A DNA stretch of 64,000 nucleotides, from the NCBI GenBank assembly GCA_030645495.1, contig JAUSLV010000018.1, positions 310,001 through 374,000 of the forward strand, in the 5' to 3' direction. Numbering within the stretch: the stretch's first letter is position 1; every line of letters begins with the position of its first letter. Of this stretch, positions 51,873-61,291 are shown one piece after another. Under the pieces are notes generated by a model that saw only the letters and a program-made list of their open reading frames with translations, was not told the DNA's origin and made no database searches. A program made the position numbers and the translations under genes. This DNA is from Actinomycetota bacterium (GTDB taxonomy: Bacteria; Actinomycetota; Acidimicrobiia; Acidimicrobiales; Ilumatobacteraceae).

Positions 51873-53588
51873 TCAGTCGCCCACGAGTTCCTTGCGCAAC
51901 TCGCGCTTGAGGAACTTGCCGTTGGCGTTACGCGGGATCGGCTCGCTGCGGAACCACACCTTGGCGGGGATCTTGTGCTTGGCCAGGCTGACCGCGAGGA
52001 AATGGGTCAGTTCGTCGTGCGTGAGGCTGGCACCGGGGCGCAACACGATCACGGCCGCGACCTCCTCGCCGAGCCGTTCGTCGGGGATCCCGAACACCGC
52101 TGCTTCGGCGATCGCCTCGTGGTGGTAGATCGCGGTCTCCACCTCGCTGCAGTACACGTTCTCGCCGCCGCGCAACACCATGTCCTTCGCCCGGTCGACG
52201 ATGAACACGAAGCCGTGCTCGTCGATGCGGGCGATGTCGCCGGTGTTCAGCCAGCCGTCGAAAATGCTGTCGGCGCTGGCCTCGGGCCGGTTGAGGTAGC
52301 CCTTGATCACGATCGCGCCGCGCACGCACAGCACGCCGAGTGTGTCGGGGCCGGGCGGCAGATCGTTGCCGTCCTCATCGACCAGCTTGCCCTCCAGGGT
52401 GGGCACCAGCGGCCCGCACGACGCGGGCTTCGCCACGTAGAACCGGGCGGAGTTGGCGGTGATGATGCCGCATGTCTCGGTCATGCCGTAGCCGGTGCTG
52501 GGCTGGCCGGTCTTCAGCGCGCCGGCGATCTTCAGCACGAGGTCGGGCTGCAGTGCAGCACCGCCGCCGCCCATGCCCTGCAAGGTGCTGGTGTCGCGGG
52601 TGGCCCAGTCGGGGTGCAGCAGCATCTCGCGGCTCATGGTGGGCACGCCGGAGAAATTGGTGACGCGCTCGCGCTCGATGAGTTCGAGTGCACGGCCGGC
52701 ATCCCACTTGTACATCAACACCACCTTGCCGCCGGCGAGCGTGCCGGGGTGCAGGATGCAGTTGCACGCCGTGACGTGGAAGAGCGGCGTGGGGGCCATG
52801 AACACCGGCGCCGGGGGAGCGGCGGGCGGGTTGGCCGGGGCCGGCACGTCGCCGGCGGCGATCGCCTTCTGTTCGGCCAGGCCGGTGGCCATGGTCATCG
52901 CGACGATGTTGAAGATGTTGTGCACCGACCCGCGATGGGTGAGCTGGGCGCCCTTGGGGAACCCGGTGGTGCCCGACGTGTAGAAGATCGTGGCGTCGTC
53001 GTCGCCGTCGATCTCTGCGGGCGGCACGCTGCCGGGGTCGGGTTCGGCCATCACCGACGCCCACGGGGTACCGACGCGCTCGCTGCGCACAGCGATGATG
53101 TGCATCGGGCGCTGGGCCGGCATGTGCAGGAAGCGCTCGAGGCGTTCGTCGTCGGCGATCAGCGCGTGTGGCTCGCTGTCGTTGAGCGCATACTCCATCT
53201 CCGGCGCGGTCCACCATGCGTTCATCCCCACCACGGCAGCGCCGATGCTCATGCAGGCCCAGTAGCTCACGACCCACTCGGGGTAGTTGCGCATCGCCAC
53301 GGCCACTCGGTCGTGACGCTTCACGCCGTTGGCCAGCAGATGGGCGGCCAGCTTGCGCACCTGCGCGTGAATCTCGTCGTAGGTGTAGCGCTCGTCCTCG
53401 TAGACGAGGTACTCCTTGTCGCCATGGCCGGCGGTCATCTCCCACACCGCGCGCATGTGGGGCGGGGCGGCGGCGAACACCTTCAGCGGTACACCGCGGA
53501 TCACCTCGGTGGTCGTGTGGAACGGACTACCGGGGGCATCGAGTTCGGCGCGGGCGGCGAGGTAATGGTGCATCACGCCGGTGATCAT
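51873..53588 (-). CDS. Acyl-CoA synthetase (class I adenylate-forming enzyme)
   Basis: 571 aa from ATG 53588. The P-loop ATIFYTSGTTGFPKGAQLTH (about 201-220), the acyl site segment STGYGMTETCG (about 364), GWLNTGDIARIDEHGFVFI with VDRAKDMVLRGGENVYCSEV (about 440-480), and the catalytic Lys in NANGKFLKRELRKEL at the C-terminus are all present. Activates a fatty or aromatic acid to its CoA ester. First gene of the operon; the hydrolase follows after one base. Confidence 0.93.
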   Translation of the reverse strand: MITGVMHHYLAARAELDAPGSPFHTTTEVIRGVPLKVFAAAPPHMRAVWEMTAGHGDKEYLVYEDERYTYDEIHAQVRKLAAHLLANGVKRHDRVAVAMRNYPEWVVSYWACMSIGAAVVGMNAWWTAPEMEYALNDSEPHALIADDERLERFLHMPAQRPMHIIAVRSERVGTPWASVMAEPDPGSVPPAEIDGDDDATIFYTSGTTGFPKGAQLTHRGSVHNIFNIVAMTMATGLAEQKAIAAGDVPAPANPPAAPPAPVFMAPTPLFHVTACNCILHPGTLAGGKVVLMYKWDAGRALELIERERVTNFSGVPTMSREMLLHPDWATRDTSTLQGMGGGGAALQPDLVLKIAGALKTGQPSTGYGMTETCGIITANSARFYVAKPASCGPLVPTLEGKLVDEDGNDLPPGPDTLGVLCVRGAIVIKGYLNRPEASADSIFDGWLNTGDIARIDEHGFVFIVDRAKDMVLRGGENVYCSEVETAIYHHEAIAEAAVFGIPDERLGEEVAAVIVLRPGASLTHDELTHFLAVSLAKHKIPAKVWFRSEPIPRNANGKFLKRELRKELVGD

Positions 53589-53634
53589 TGCCGACGCAGG
53601 GGTGCCGCCGCCACGCCTGAGGTATTTTCGTTCG

Positions 53635-54210
53635 ATGCGCTTGTTGACGGATGATGATGGGGTTGCTCGCTGCTCGTGGTGCGGCACCGACCCCGTGTAC
53701 GTGCAGTACCACGACGACGAGTGGGGCCACGAGGTGCTCGACGACGTGCATCTGTTCGAGAAGTTCTGCCTGGAGGGCTTCCAGTCGGGGCTGGCCTGGA
53801 TCACGATCCTGCGCAAACGGCCTGCGTTTCGCGCCGCGTTCGCCGGGTTCGACATACCGGCAGTTGCGGCGTTCGGCGAAGCCGACGTGCAACGGCTGTT
53901 GGCCGACGCGGGGATCGTGCGCCATCGAGGCAAGATCCAGAGCACGATCAACAATGCCCAGCGTGCGCTGCAGCTGCTCGACGAGTTCGGCTCGATCCAC
54001 GCCTACGTGTCGCGGTTTCGCCCCGATCACCACCCGCAACCAACGCTGACCAGCGAGTTCCGCGCACTCACGCCAGAATCGACGGCGATGTCGAAGGATC
54101 TCAAGCGGCGTGGCTGGAGTTTCGTGGGCCCCACCACGATGTACGCGTTCATGCAGGCGATGGGTCTGGTGAACGATCACATCGAAGGGTGCGAGCGTCA
54201 ACCATCCTGA
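53635..54210 (+). CDS. tag: DNA-3-methyladenine glycosylase I (Tag)
   Basis: 191 aa. RCSWCGTDPVYVQYHDDEWG (residues 12-31) carries the first zinc ligand and adenine pocket; FEKFCLEGFQSGLAWITILRKRPAFR and GIVRHRGKIQSTINNAQRAL are the HhH core; GWSFVGPTTMYAFMQAMGLVNDH near the end holds the remaining zinc ligands (HxxxC). Removes 3-methyladenine from DNA. No LexA box before it. Confidence 0.95.
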   Translation: MRLLTDDDGVARCSWCGTDPVYVQYHDDEWGHEVLDDVHLFEKFCLEGFQSGLAWITILRKRPAFRAAFAGFDIPAVAAFGEADVQRLLADAGIVRHRGKIQSTINNAQRALQLLDEFGSIHAYVSRFRPDHHPQPTLTSEFRALTPESTAMSKDLKRRGWSFVGPTTMYAFMQAMGLVNDHIEGCERQPS

Positions 54211-54229
54211 TGGCGATACCCTTGGGGGT

Positions 54230-54844
54230 ATGAACATCGAAGTGTTCGCGGACATCTGGTGCCCATTCGCCCACGTCGGCCTACGGGCAGTGGCCGCCGA
54301 GCGCGACCGGCTGGGCCGTGACGACGTGGTGCTGTGGGTGCGCGCCTGGCCGCTCGAGCTGGTGAACGGGGTGCCGATGGACGGCCATCACGCCGCGGAG
54401 CGGGCCACAGCACTGCGCGACCAGGTGGCGCCCGACATGTTCGCGGGTGTCGTGCCCGACAACTTCCCGTCCACCACACTGCCCGCGTTGGCTCTGGTGT
54501 CGCGTGCGTACGCGACCGATCCCCGCCTTGGTGAACGGGCGAGTTTCCTGGTGCGCGACGCGTTGTTCGAGCACGGGCAGGACATCAGCGACCCGATCGT
54601 GATCCAGCGGCTGGCGGACGAACTGGGCATCGGTCTGCCCGACGACGCCGACCACCAGCAGGTGCTCGCCGACTACGCGGAGGGTCAGCAGCGTGGGGTG
54701 AAGGGGTCGCCCCACTTCTTCGGCCCGGACGGCGATGTGTTCTGCCCGGCGTTGCAGATCTCACGAGACGAGCACGACGAGTTCGTGATCGCTGCCGATC
54801 GTGCTCGCCTCACCGAGTTCGTCGATCGCTGCCTCGTCGGCTGA
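54230..54844 (+). CDS. DsbA/FrnE-like thioredoxin-fold protein
   Basis: 204 aa. IEVFADIWCPFAHVGLRAV opens the fold, with only the first Cys of the CxxC pair (CPFA). The helical insertion and late strand GVKGSPHFFGPDG (cis-Pro loop, about 160) fit the DSBA-like/2-hydroxychromene-2-carboxylate isomerase group. No signal peptide, so cytosolic. A single Cys suggests a glutathione- or mycothiol-dependent isomerase or transferase rather than a disulfide oxidase. Convergent with dapD. Confidence 0.8.
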   Translation: MNIEVFADIWCPFAHVGLRAVAAERDRLGRDDVVLWVRAWPLELVNGVPMDGHHAAERATALRDQVAPDMFAGVVPDNFPSTTLPALALVSRAYATDPRLGERASFLVRDALFEHGQDISDPIVIQRLADELGIGLPDDADHQQVLADYAEGQQRGVKGSPHFFGPDGDVFCPALQISRDEHDEFVIAADRARLTEFVDRCLVG

Positions 54845-54850
54845 ACCGGA

Positions 54851-55780
54851 TCAGTTGGCGTGCAGGGCGGCGTTGAGGCCGTCCCACTTCGCGCTGCGGG
54901 GGAGCGCCTCGACCGCGCCGGTCTGGCTGTTGCGGCGGTAGAGCAGCCCACCCTTGCCGCTGAGCACGCGAGCCTTCACCACTTGCACGCCCTCGGGGCC
55001 GTGCAGGGCCACGAGCGTGCCGGCGGTGACGTACAAGCCGGCCTCCACGACGCACTCGTCGCCGAGGCTGATGCCGATGCCGGCCTCGGCGCCCACCAAG
55101 CAGCGCTCGCCGATGCTGATCTGCTCGGTGCCGCCGCCCGACAAGGTGCCCTGCGTGCTGGCACCGCCACCGATGTCGCTGCCGTCGCCCACGATCACGC
55201 CTTGCGAGATGCGGCCCTCCACCATCGAGGTGCCCAAGGTGCCGGCGTTGAAGTTGACGAACCCCTCGTGCATCACCGTGGTGCCGACAGCGAGATGGGC
55301 GCCGAGGCGCACGCGGTCGGCGTCGGCGATGCGCACGCCGGTGGGCACCACGTAGTCGGTCATGCGCGGGAACTTGTCGACCCCGTGCACGGTGAGGACG
55401 CCGCCGTCGCGGCGCACCCGCCAACGCAACTCCTCGATTCCCTGCACCGGGGCCGGGCCGAGGCTCGTCCAGGCGACGTTGGCGAGCTGGCCGAACAGCC
55501 CGTCGAGGTTGATCGTGCGCGGCTGCATGTGACGGTGCGACAGCAGGTGCAGGCGCAGGTAGGCGTCGCTCGCGTCGGCCGGCTTGTCGGTGGTGTCGAT
55601 GTGCAGTTGCACGGCGCGCACACTGACGCCACGCAGGTCGTCGCGGCGTTCGGCGATCGAGTAGCCGTCGAACACTTCGGGCATCGGCTCGTCGCCCAGC
55701 CCGCACTCGCGGAACCAGGTGTCGAGCACCGTGCCGTCCTCGGTGATGGTTGCCAGTCCTCGGCCCCATGCTGCGGTCAT
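54851..55780 (-). CDS. dapD: Tetrahydrodipicolinate N-succinyltransferase (DapD, actinobacterial type)
   Basis: 309 aa. The N-terminal domain (about 1-130) precedes a left-handed beta-helix of hexapeptide repeats (about 155-275): [59 protein letters not shown]. The tail [15 protein letters not shown] is typical of actinobacterial DapD. Catalyses the succinyl-CoA-dependent step in the succinylase route to meso-diaminopimelate and lysine. On the same strand as lysS and DUF2804, upstream of which it is the last gene. Confidence 0.93.
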   Translation of the reverse strand: MTAAWGRGLATITEDGTVLDTWFRECGLGDEPMPEVFDGYSIAERRDDLRGVSVRAVQLHIDTTDKPADASDAYLRLHLLSHRHMQPRTINLDGLFGQLANVAWTSLGPAPVQGIEELRWRVRRDGGVLTVHGVDKFPRMTDYVVPTGVRIADADRVRLGAHLAVGTTVMHEGFVNFNAGTLGTSMVEGRISQGVIVGDGSDIGGGASTQGTLSGGGTEQISIGERCLVGAEAGIGISLGDECVVEAGLYVTAGTLVALHGPEGVQVVKARVLSGKGGLLYRRNSQTGAVEALPRSAKWDGLNAALHAN

Positions 55781-55823
55781 CGTGGTGCTCCGTTCTCAGA
55801 GTGAGGGTGGTGCGGGGGTGCGC

Positions 55824-56873
55824 TCACCAGCGGTTGCGTGCTTCTTCGGCGAACCCGCGGATGCCGCTGAACTCCACCGGCACCCCATCGTCGCCGACGA
55901 CACGGCCCGACCAGGTGCCGAAGCACTGGTGAACCTCCATCTTCAGCACCTTCAGATCGGTGCAGTCGTAGCGGTCGAACGTGGGCGTGAGGGTGACATC
56001 CACCTGATCCGAGCCGGGGGTGCGCACCCGCCACGGCCGCATCGGGTCTGCCCAGTCGTACGTCCACTGCAGCTCTTGGCTGATCTTGGTGAGGCGCCCG
56101 TCGATGCACAATGCGTTCTCGGTGGCGCCCGTGCCCTCGGTCCACTTGCCGCCGAACTGCAGCCCGACGAGGCGCCCGTCGAGGCCGTAGCCGGAGGCCG
56201 AACCCCAGTTCCACTGGTTGCGGTAGGGCCAGATGCCGCGGCCCAGGTCTTGCACGCCCCATGCGTCGTGAGCCGCGTCGATCGACCACGAGCGCGCGCC
56301 TACGCGCACCGTCCCGGTGGCAGGGCGGGTGTTCTGCTTCGAGGTGAACTGGAACTGGCGCGAATTCCAGGGGATCATCACGTTGAGTGATTCGTGCCCC
56401 GCCGGCTTGGCCACGGTGATGTCGATCTCGATGGTGCCGCCCCCGAAACCGGGCGCCGTCTGTTGGCCGGTGGCGGTGAGGCGTGTGCCGGTGGGCGTTT
56501 CGTCGATCGCCAGATCGAGGGCCTTGTGCCGCAGCGACACCGAACCGGTGCACACCTGCTGTGGCAGCGCGAAGCCACGTGCGAGTGGCGCGATCATTCC
56601 TGCGGTGGCCTGCTCGCCGCTGGCGTGCTCCATCACCCACACGCTGGCCAGGCCGGCGTAATCCACGTTGGCGTACACCAGCGAGACGGCGATCTCGTCG
56701 GTGATCACGCACCAGTAGTCCCACTGCTTCTTGCGACCCCAGCGGCCGCGCAGGTTGGCCCGCAGCAGTGGTTGCCGCGACCAGCCGCGGGCCGCAGCGG
56801 CCAGGCGGCCGCGCGAGTCGCACTCGGCAACGTGCACCGTGTATTCGCGCTCAGCCCCCGACGACGCAGCCAT
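55824..56873 (-). CDS. DUF2804-family protein
   Basis: 349 aa from ATG 56873, eight bases after lysS. Conserved-looking segments are RKKQWDYWCVITDEIAVSL, WNSRQFQFTSKQNTRPATG, WSIDAAHDAWGVQDLGRGIW and NWGSASGYGLDGRLVGLQFGG. They fit the DUF2804 family, which has a lipocalin/beta-barrel look. Function not established. Lies between lysS and dapD. Confidence 0.8.
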   Translation of the reverse strand: MAASSGAEREYTVHVAECDSRGRLAAAARGWSRQPLLRANLRGRWGRKKQWDYWCVITDEIAVSLVYANVDYAGLASVWVMEHASGEQATAGMIAPLARGFALPQQVCTGSVSLRHKALDLAIDETPTGTRLTATGQQTAPGFGGGTIEIDITVAKPAGHESLNVMIPWNSRQFQFTSKQNTRPATGTVRVGARSWSIDAAHDAWGVQDLGRGIWPYRNQWNWGSASGYGLDGRLVGLQFGGKWTEGTGATENALCIDGRLTKISQELQWTYDWADPMRPWRVRTPGSDQVDVTLTPTFDRYDCTDLKVLKMEVHQCFGTWSGRVVGDDGVPVEFSGIRGFAEEARNRW

Positions 56874-56880
56874 CACCGGC

Positions 56881-58470
56881 TCAGAACTGCTCGGGGCGAA
56901 GTGTGGGGAACAGGATGACTTCCTTGATCGAGTGCACCCCAGCAATCAGCATGGCGACGCGATCCATGCCGATGCCCAGGCCACCCGTGGGGGGCAGGCC
57001 GTACTCGAGCGCCCGCAGGTAGTCCTCGTCGACGGTGCCGGCCTCGGCGTCGCCGGCGTCCTTGGCCGCTTGCTCGTCCACGAAGCGGGCGCGCTGTTCC
57101 ACCGGGTCGTTCAACTCGCTGTAGCCGTTGGCCAGCTCGCGGGCACCCACGAACAACTCGAAGCGCTCGGTGAGGTAGGGGTCGTGGCGATCCACGCGGG
57201 CCAACGGGCTGATCTCCACCGGATGGCCGGTGACGAACGTGGGGGCGATGAGCGTGTGCTCGGCGGTGTACTCGAACAACTCTTCGATGATCTTGCCCGA
57301 ACCCCAGCGCGGCGACACGGAGATGCCGTGCTCGGCGGCCAGCGCCCGCAACTGCTCGACCGGCTGCGACGGGTGCACCTCCACACCGGTGGCCTCGGCG
57401 ACGAGATCGATCATCCGTGCCCGCCGCCAGGGTTGCGCGAGATCGACCTGGATCTGCTCGGTGGGGCCATGGATCGTGACCACCGACGTGCCGGTGGCAT
57501 CGATCGCTGCCTGCGTGATGAGGCGTTCGCTGATCTCGATCATCTCGCTGTAGTCGGCGAACGCCTGGTACAGCTCGATCATCGTGAACTCGGGGTTGTG
57601 ACGGGTGCTGATGCCCTCGTTGCGGAAGATGCGCCCGATCTCGAACACTCGCTCCATGCCGCCCACGATGAGCCGCTTGAGGTGCAGCTCGAGCGCGATA
57701 CGCAGGTACAGCTGCATGTCGAGCGTGTTGTGGTGCGTGACGAACGGGCGTGCGTGCGCGCCGCCAGCCTCCACGTGCAGCACCGGGGTTTCCACCTCGA
57801 TGAACCCGCGTCCGTGCAAGGTGCGCCGGAAGCTGGCGATGATCTCGTGGCGGATGCGGAACGCCCGGCGGGCGTCGTCGTTCACGATCAGGTCGGCGTA
57901 GCGCTGGCGGAAGCGGGTGTCGGTGTCGGTGAGGCCGTGCCACTTGTCGGGCAGCGGGCGCACGGCCTTTGAGAGCAGTTCGCAGCGCTGCACCTTCACG
58001 CTGAGCTCGCCCTTGCGGGTGGTCATGACCGTGCCGTGCACGCCCACCCAGTCGCCGAGGTCGAGGCCCTTGAACGCCTCGAACGCGTCGTCGCCGACGA
58101 CGGCCTTCGACACGAACAGCTGCACCTCGCCGTCGCGATCGCGCATGGTGGCGAACACCAGCTTGCCCGAGTCGCGCGACAGCATGATGCGGCCGGCGAT
58201 GGCCACCTCGAAGTCGGTTTCCACGCCCGCTTCCAGCCCGCCGTGCAGGTCGCGCAGCTCGGCGAGGGTGACGGTGCGATCGAACCGGTACGGGTACGGG
58301 TTCGCGCCGGTGGTGCGCAGCTCGTCGATCTTCTGCAGCCGCTTGGCCTTCTCGGCCGCCAGCCCGCTGCCGGTGGTGCCCTCCACCTCGCCGGCCAGGT
58401 CGCCGGCCAGGTCGCCGGGCTCGTCGCCGGGCTCGTGCGGGGTGCCGGGAAGGGTGTCGTCGCTGCTCAC
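56881..58470 (-). CDS. lysS: Class II lysyl-tRNA synthetase
   Basis: 529 aa from GTG 58470; longer in-frame starts would add implausible residues. An acidic Gly/Asp/Leu leader with repeats (GDLAGDLAGE) precedes the OB-fold anticodon domain (about 60-160, VAIAGRIMLSRDSGKLVFAT). The class II core has motif 1 (FIEVETPVLHVEAGGAHARP), motif 2 (FEIGRIFRNEGISTRHNPEFT, about 275-295), and motif 3 (GLGIGMDRVAMLI near the end). Charges tRNA-Lys. Confidence 0.96.
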   Translation of the reverse strand: MSSDDTLPGTPHEPGDEPGDLAGDLAGEVEGTTGSGLAAEKAKRLQKIDELRTTGANPYPYRFDRTVTLAELRDLHGGLEAGVETDFEVAIAGRIMLSRDSGKLVFATMRDRDGEVQLFVSKAVVGDDAFEAFKGLDLGDWVGVHGTVMTTRKGELSVKVQRCELLSKAVRPLPDKWHGLTDTDTRFRQRYADLIVNDDARRAFRIRHEIIASFRRTLHGRGFIEVETPVLHVEAGGAHARPFVTHHNTLDMQLYLRIALELHLKRLIVGGMERVFEIGRIFRNEGISTRHNPEFTMIELYQAFADYSEMIEISERLITQAAIDATGTSVVTIHGPTEQIQVDLAQPWRRARMIDLVAEATGVEVHPSQPVEQLRALAAEHGISVSPRWGSGKIIEELFEYTAEHTLIAPTFVTGHPVEISPLARVDRHDPYLTERFELFVGARELANGYSELNDPVEQRARFVDEQAAKDAGDAEAGTVDEDYLRALEYGLPPTGGLGIGMDRVAMLIAGVHSIKEVILFPTLRPEQF

Positions 58471-58606
58471 AGTCCTTGCACCGTAGTGCCTGCCGCTGTG
58501 CTTTCCCCGCTCGATTCGGCCGCCAGGGGCGACATGCCGCCTGCCACCGTTGGGGCGCCACTGGTATCCTTCGAGCTTCCGCCGACGACGAGTGAAGGAG
58601 GCCACC

Positions 58607-60001
58607 ATGCAGCGACGTGCCACTGCCGTGTGTGCCGCGGTGCTTGCCGCCACTTCGCTGGTGGGCGCCGTCACCGGCGACGCGCTCGGTCCTGCCGTGG
58701 TGCCGGTGCTCGACCGGCCCGCGGTTGCTCCTGCGCCGGCGCAATCCGTCTATGTCGCGCCCACCGAGGTGATCTCGATCTCCGAGCGGCGTGGCCTTTC
58801 CCCGGCGACGAAGAGCGCCGCCGACAATGTCGCCCGCGCGTTGGGCGTCGTGCCGTCCTACGGCCGAGGGTTCAGCGTCGGCATGCGCGGCATCCGCCGT
58901 GGCGACACCGTCACGAAACAGTCCACGGGCACCGGGTGGGGGTTCCCGGTGGCAGTCACGGCCCTTCCGCTGCAGGCGATCGGCACGTTGATGGGTCGCT
59001 CGGTGTCGGGCCCCGTCTCCACCGGCATCATCGTGCTCAGCGAATCATCGGCGGCGTTCCACAACGCCGTGGTCGGCGATCAGTTCGATCTCTTCGACGC
59101 CAACATGGCGGTCGTTTCGTTCACCGTCGGTCTGGTGCTGCCCGACGCACAGGTGGGTGGCGCCGAGATCCTGATGAGCTACGACCAGGCCGCGATCCTG
59201 GGGGCCAGCACCGACACGCGCATCATGCTCTTCGGCAACTTCGACCACGGCTGGGTGAACGACGTCCTGTGGGCCAACGGGCTGGTGTCGGGCCAGTGGC
59301 TGCGGGTCAGCCGCTCGTGGGACTCCGCCGGCCCCGACGACACGCTCAGCCTGCTGCGCACCAAGCAACTGCTGGGCGAGTTCGACATCTACTACGCGGG
59401 CCTTGCCGCCAGCGGCTGGGTGGCACGCAATCCAGGTTGGAGCGCGGCCAACCTGCCGGGGGCCAAGCGCACCTACCCTGGCGGCGTCTCCGCGCTGTGC
59501 CACAACACCATCCACGCCGACCTCGACGCCGCCTTGGCCGAGGTGTTGGCCACGATGCCGTCGTTGGTGAAGTACGCATCGGGGATTAGCAACCCGAACA
59601 CCTTCGAAGGCATCAACGTCACGAACTCGAACCAGTACGGCGGGTGCGCCACCTCCAGTTCGGCCCGCCTGTCGCGCATCTCCAGCGGCACCGGCAACGT
59701 GTCGCGCCATTCGTGGGGCCAGGCGATCGACGTCAGCACCATCCCCAACTGTCAGGGCTGTGTGCCCAAACTGAACTGCGACATCGTGCGTATTTTCCGC
59801 AAGCACAACTTCGCCTGGGGCGGCAACTTCCTCGAGCCCGACGGCATGCACTTCGAGTGGGTGGGCGAGCAGCGCAACCTCATTCAGACCAACGTGAACT
59901 TCTGCGACAACAATCCGTTGCCGCCGGTGCAGAGCACCTACCGGCCGCCGCCGAAGAGCAGGGACACCCTGTTCGCCGACGACGGCTGGATGGCGGAGTA
60001 G
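58607..60001 (+). CDS. Secreted M15-type D-Ala-D-Ala carboxypeptidase-like protein
   Basis: 464 aa from ATG 58607, preceded by GAAGGAG. A signal peptide (RRATAVCAAVLAATSLVGA) leads to a large extracellular N-terminal domain (about 45-270) of unknown type. The C-terminal 150 residues carry the M15 zinc site: SRHSWGQAIDVS (His and Asp) and DGMHFEWVG (His). Six or more Cys in the last domain suggest disulfides. Probably trims peptidoglycan stem peptides. Divergent from lysS. Confidence 0.85.
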   Translation: MQRRATAVCAAVLAATSLVGAVTGDALGPAVVPVLDRPAVAPAPAQSVYVAPTEVISISERRGLSPATKSAADNVARALGVVPSYGRGFSVGMRGIRRGDTVTKQSTGTGWGFPVAVTALPLQAIGTLMGRSVSGPVSTGIIVLSESSAAFHNAVVGDQFDLFDANMAVVSFTVGLVLPDAQVGGAEILMSYDQAAILGASTDTRIMLFGNFDHGWVNDVLWANGLVSGQWLRVSRSWDSAGPDDTLSLLRTKQLLGEFDIYYAGLAASGWVARNPGWSAANLPGAKRTYPGGVSALCHNTIHADLDAALAEVLATMPSLVKYASGISNPNTFEGINVTNSNQYGGCATSSSARLSRISSGTGNVSRHSWGQAIDVSTIPNCQGCVPKLNCDIVRIFRKHNFAWGGNFLEPDGMHFEWVGEQRNLIQTNVNFCDNNPLPPVQSTYRPPPKSRDTLFADDGWMAE

Positions 60002-60028
60002 ATCACCCCGTCGCAGTGCTGCCCGGCC

Positions 60029-61195
60029 TTACATCTGGGCCAGGCTCACCGAGTACTTGCCGGTCGGCACGGCGGCCCCACCGAGGGGCTGGTAGCAGCG
60101 CACCGTGGCGAAGGTGTAGCCCTCGGAGCCACTGCCGGGGAACTCGAGGCTGCAGCGGTGGTTGCCACCGTAGGCCACCACCATCAGCGAACCGATGCGT
60201 GCCGGGGCGTGGGTGCCACCGTTGAACGTCACCCGGCTGATCCCCAGCTCGCCCGGCACCATCTCGGTGGCCACGAAGTTCGTGCCACCGGCCGAGTTCC
60301 AGCCGTAGCCGGCGGCCACGTAGCCCGCCGAGTTGGGGGTGTGCACCCACTGGGCGCCGCCGGGCTGGGTGCCGCCCATGTGGTTGTGCGTGGTGTAGCG
60401 CAGCGAGAAGCGGGCGTCGGACAGCAGGCCGCCGCCGTGGTAGCAACGCACGAAGACCCTCATCGAGGTGCCACTGGGGCTCCAGCTTTGCGGGTTGCAG
60501 TAGCGGGTGTACGCGGGGTCGACGGCCGGGCTGACGCTGAGGGCGGTGGTGAACACCGTGCCTTCGTTCCATCCGAACGTGCCGTTGGGAATGGTGACGG
60601 TGTAGGTGCCCACGCCGGTGCGGGCCACGGTGGCGGCGCCGAACCCCGACGAGCGGTACTGGTTCAGCGGGGTGCTCATGGCTGCGGCGGCATCGGCGGT
60701 GGTGAGCGCCACGAACCCGGGTGCCACCACGCCGGCTCGGTCGGGGTGGGTGCGGTTGGTGACGTTGATGAACATCGTCGCCGTCTCCAGCGAATCACCG
60801 GGGTAGGGCACGCACCGGAACCACACGGTCACGTCGATGCCCGTGTCCTTCGTCTTGTCGATGGTGCACACCGGGTCGACAGCAGGGCCGTACGACGCAT
60901 TCCAGTTCGTCAGCTGGGCGTTCACGTAGGTGCCGCCGCCCAGGTTCCGGAACGAGATCCAATAGTGCGTGGCGTCGATCTGGCCGGCCTCGATGTCGCC
61001 GCCCGACGAGTTGTAGCGGTAGGCGTTGGTGAGGCCGGGGGCGCCGCCGGCGGCGATGTAGACCACGGCGCTGCCGTCGCCGGGGCGGGCGCCGGCGATC
61101 GGGCCGGCCGAGGCCTGGTCGGTGGTGGCGCCGATGGCGGTAGTGGAGGCCAGCAGCGTTGCGGCGGCGAGCCAGACACGTGAGCGGATCTTCAT
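60029..61195 (-). CDS. Secreted three-repeat beta-rich protein, unknown function
   Basis: 388 aa from ATG 61195, behind AGGAGAA. Signal peptide with AAATLLASTTAIGATTDQASA. The mature part appears to contain three units of about 115 residues (about 35-145, 150-265, 275-388). Each has a pair of Cys (for example VCTIDKT with WFRCVPYP, YCNPQSW with FVRCYHGG, RCSLEFPG with TVRCYQPL) and a similar ending. Probably a disulfide-stabilised surface or extracellular repeat protein. Confidence 0.7.
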   Translation of the reverse strand: MKIRSRVWLAAATLLASTTAIGATTDQASAGPIAGARPGDGSAVVYIAAGGAPGLTNAYRYNSSGGDIEAGQIDATHYWISFRNLGGGTYVNAQLTNWNASYGPAVDPVCTIDKTKDTGIDVTVWFRCVPYPGDSLETATMFINVTNRTHPDRAGVVAPGFVALTTADAAAAMSTPLNQYRSSGFGAATVARTGVGTYTVTIPNGTFGWNEGTVFTTALSVSPAVDPAYTRYCNPQSWSPSGTSMRVFVRCYHGGGLLSDARFSLRYTTHNHMGGTQPGGAQWVHTPNSAGYVAAGYGWNSAGGTNFVATEMVPGELGISRVTFNGGTHAPARIGSLMVVAYGGNHRCSLEFPGSGSEGYTFATVRCYQPLGGAAVPTGKYSVSLAQM

Positions 61196-61291
61196 GGGGT
61201 TCTCCTGTCGGGTAGTGCATTCGGGTAGTGCCCGACAAGAGCGAGGGTGAGGGCCGACCTTGCAGAAACTTGGGGGATAACCTCCAATCCC

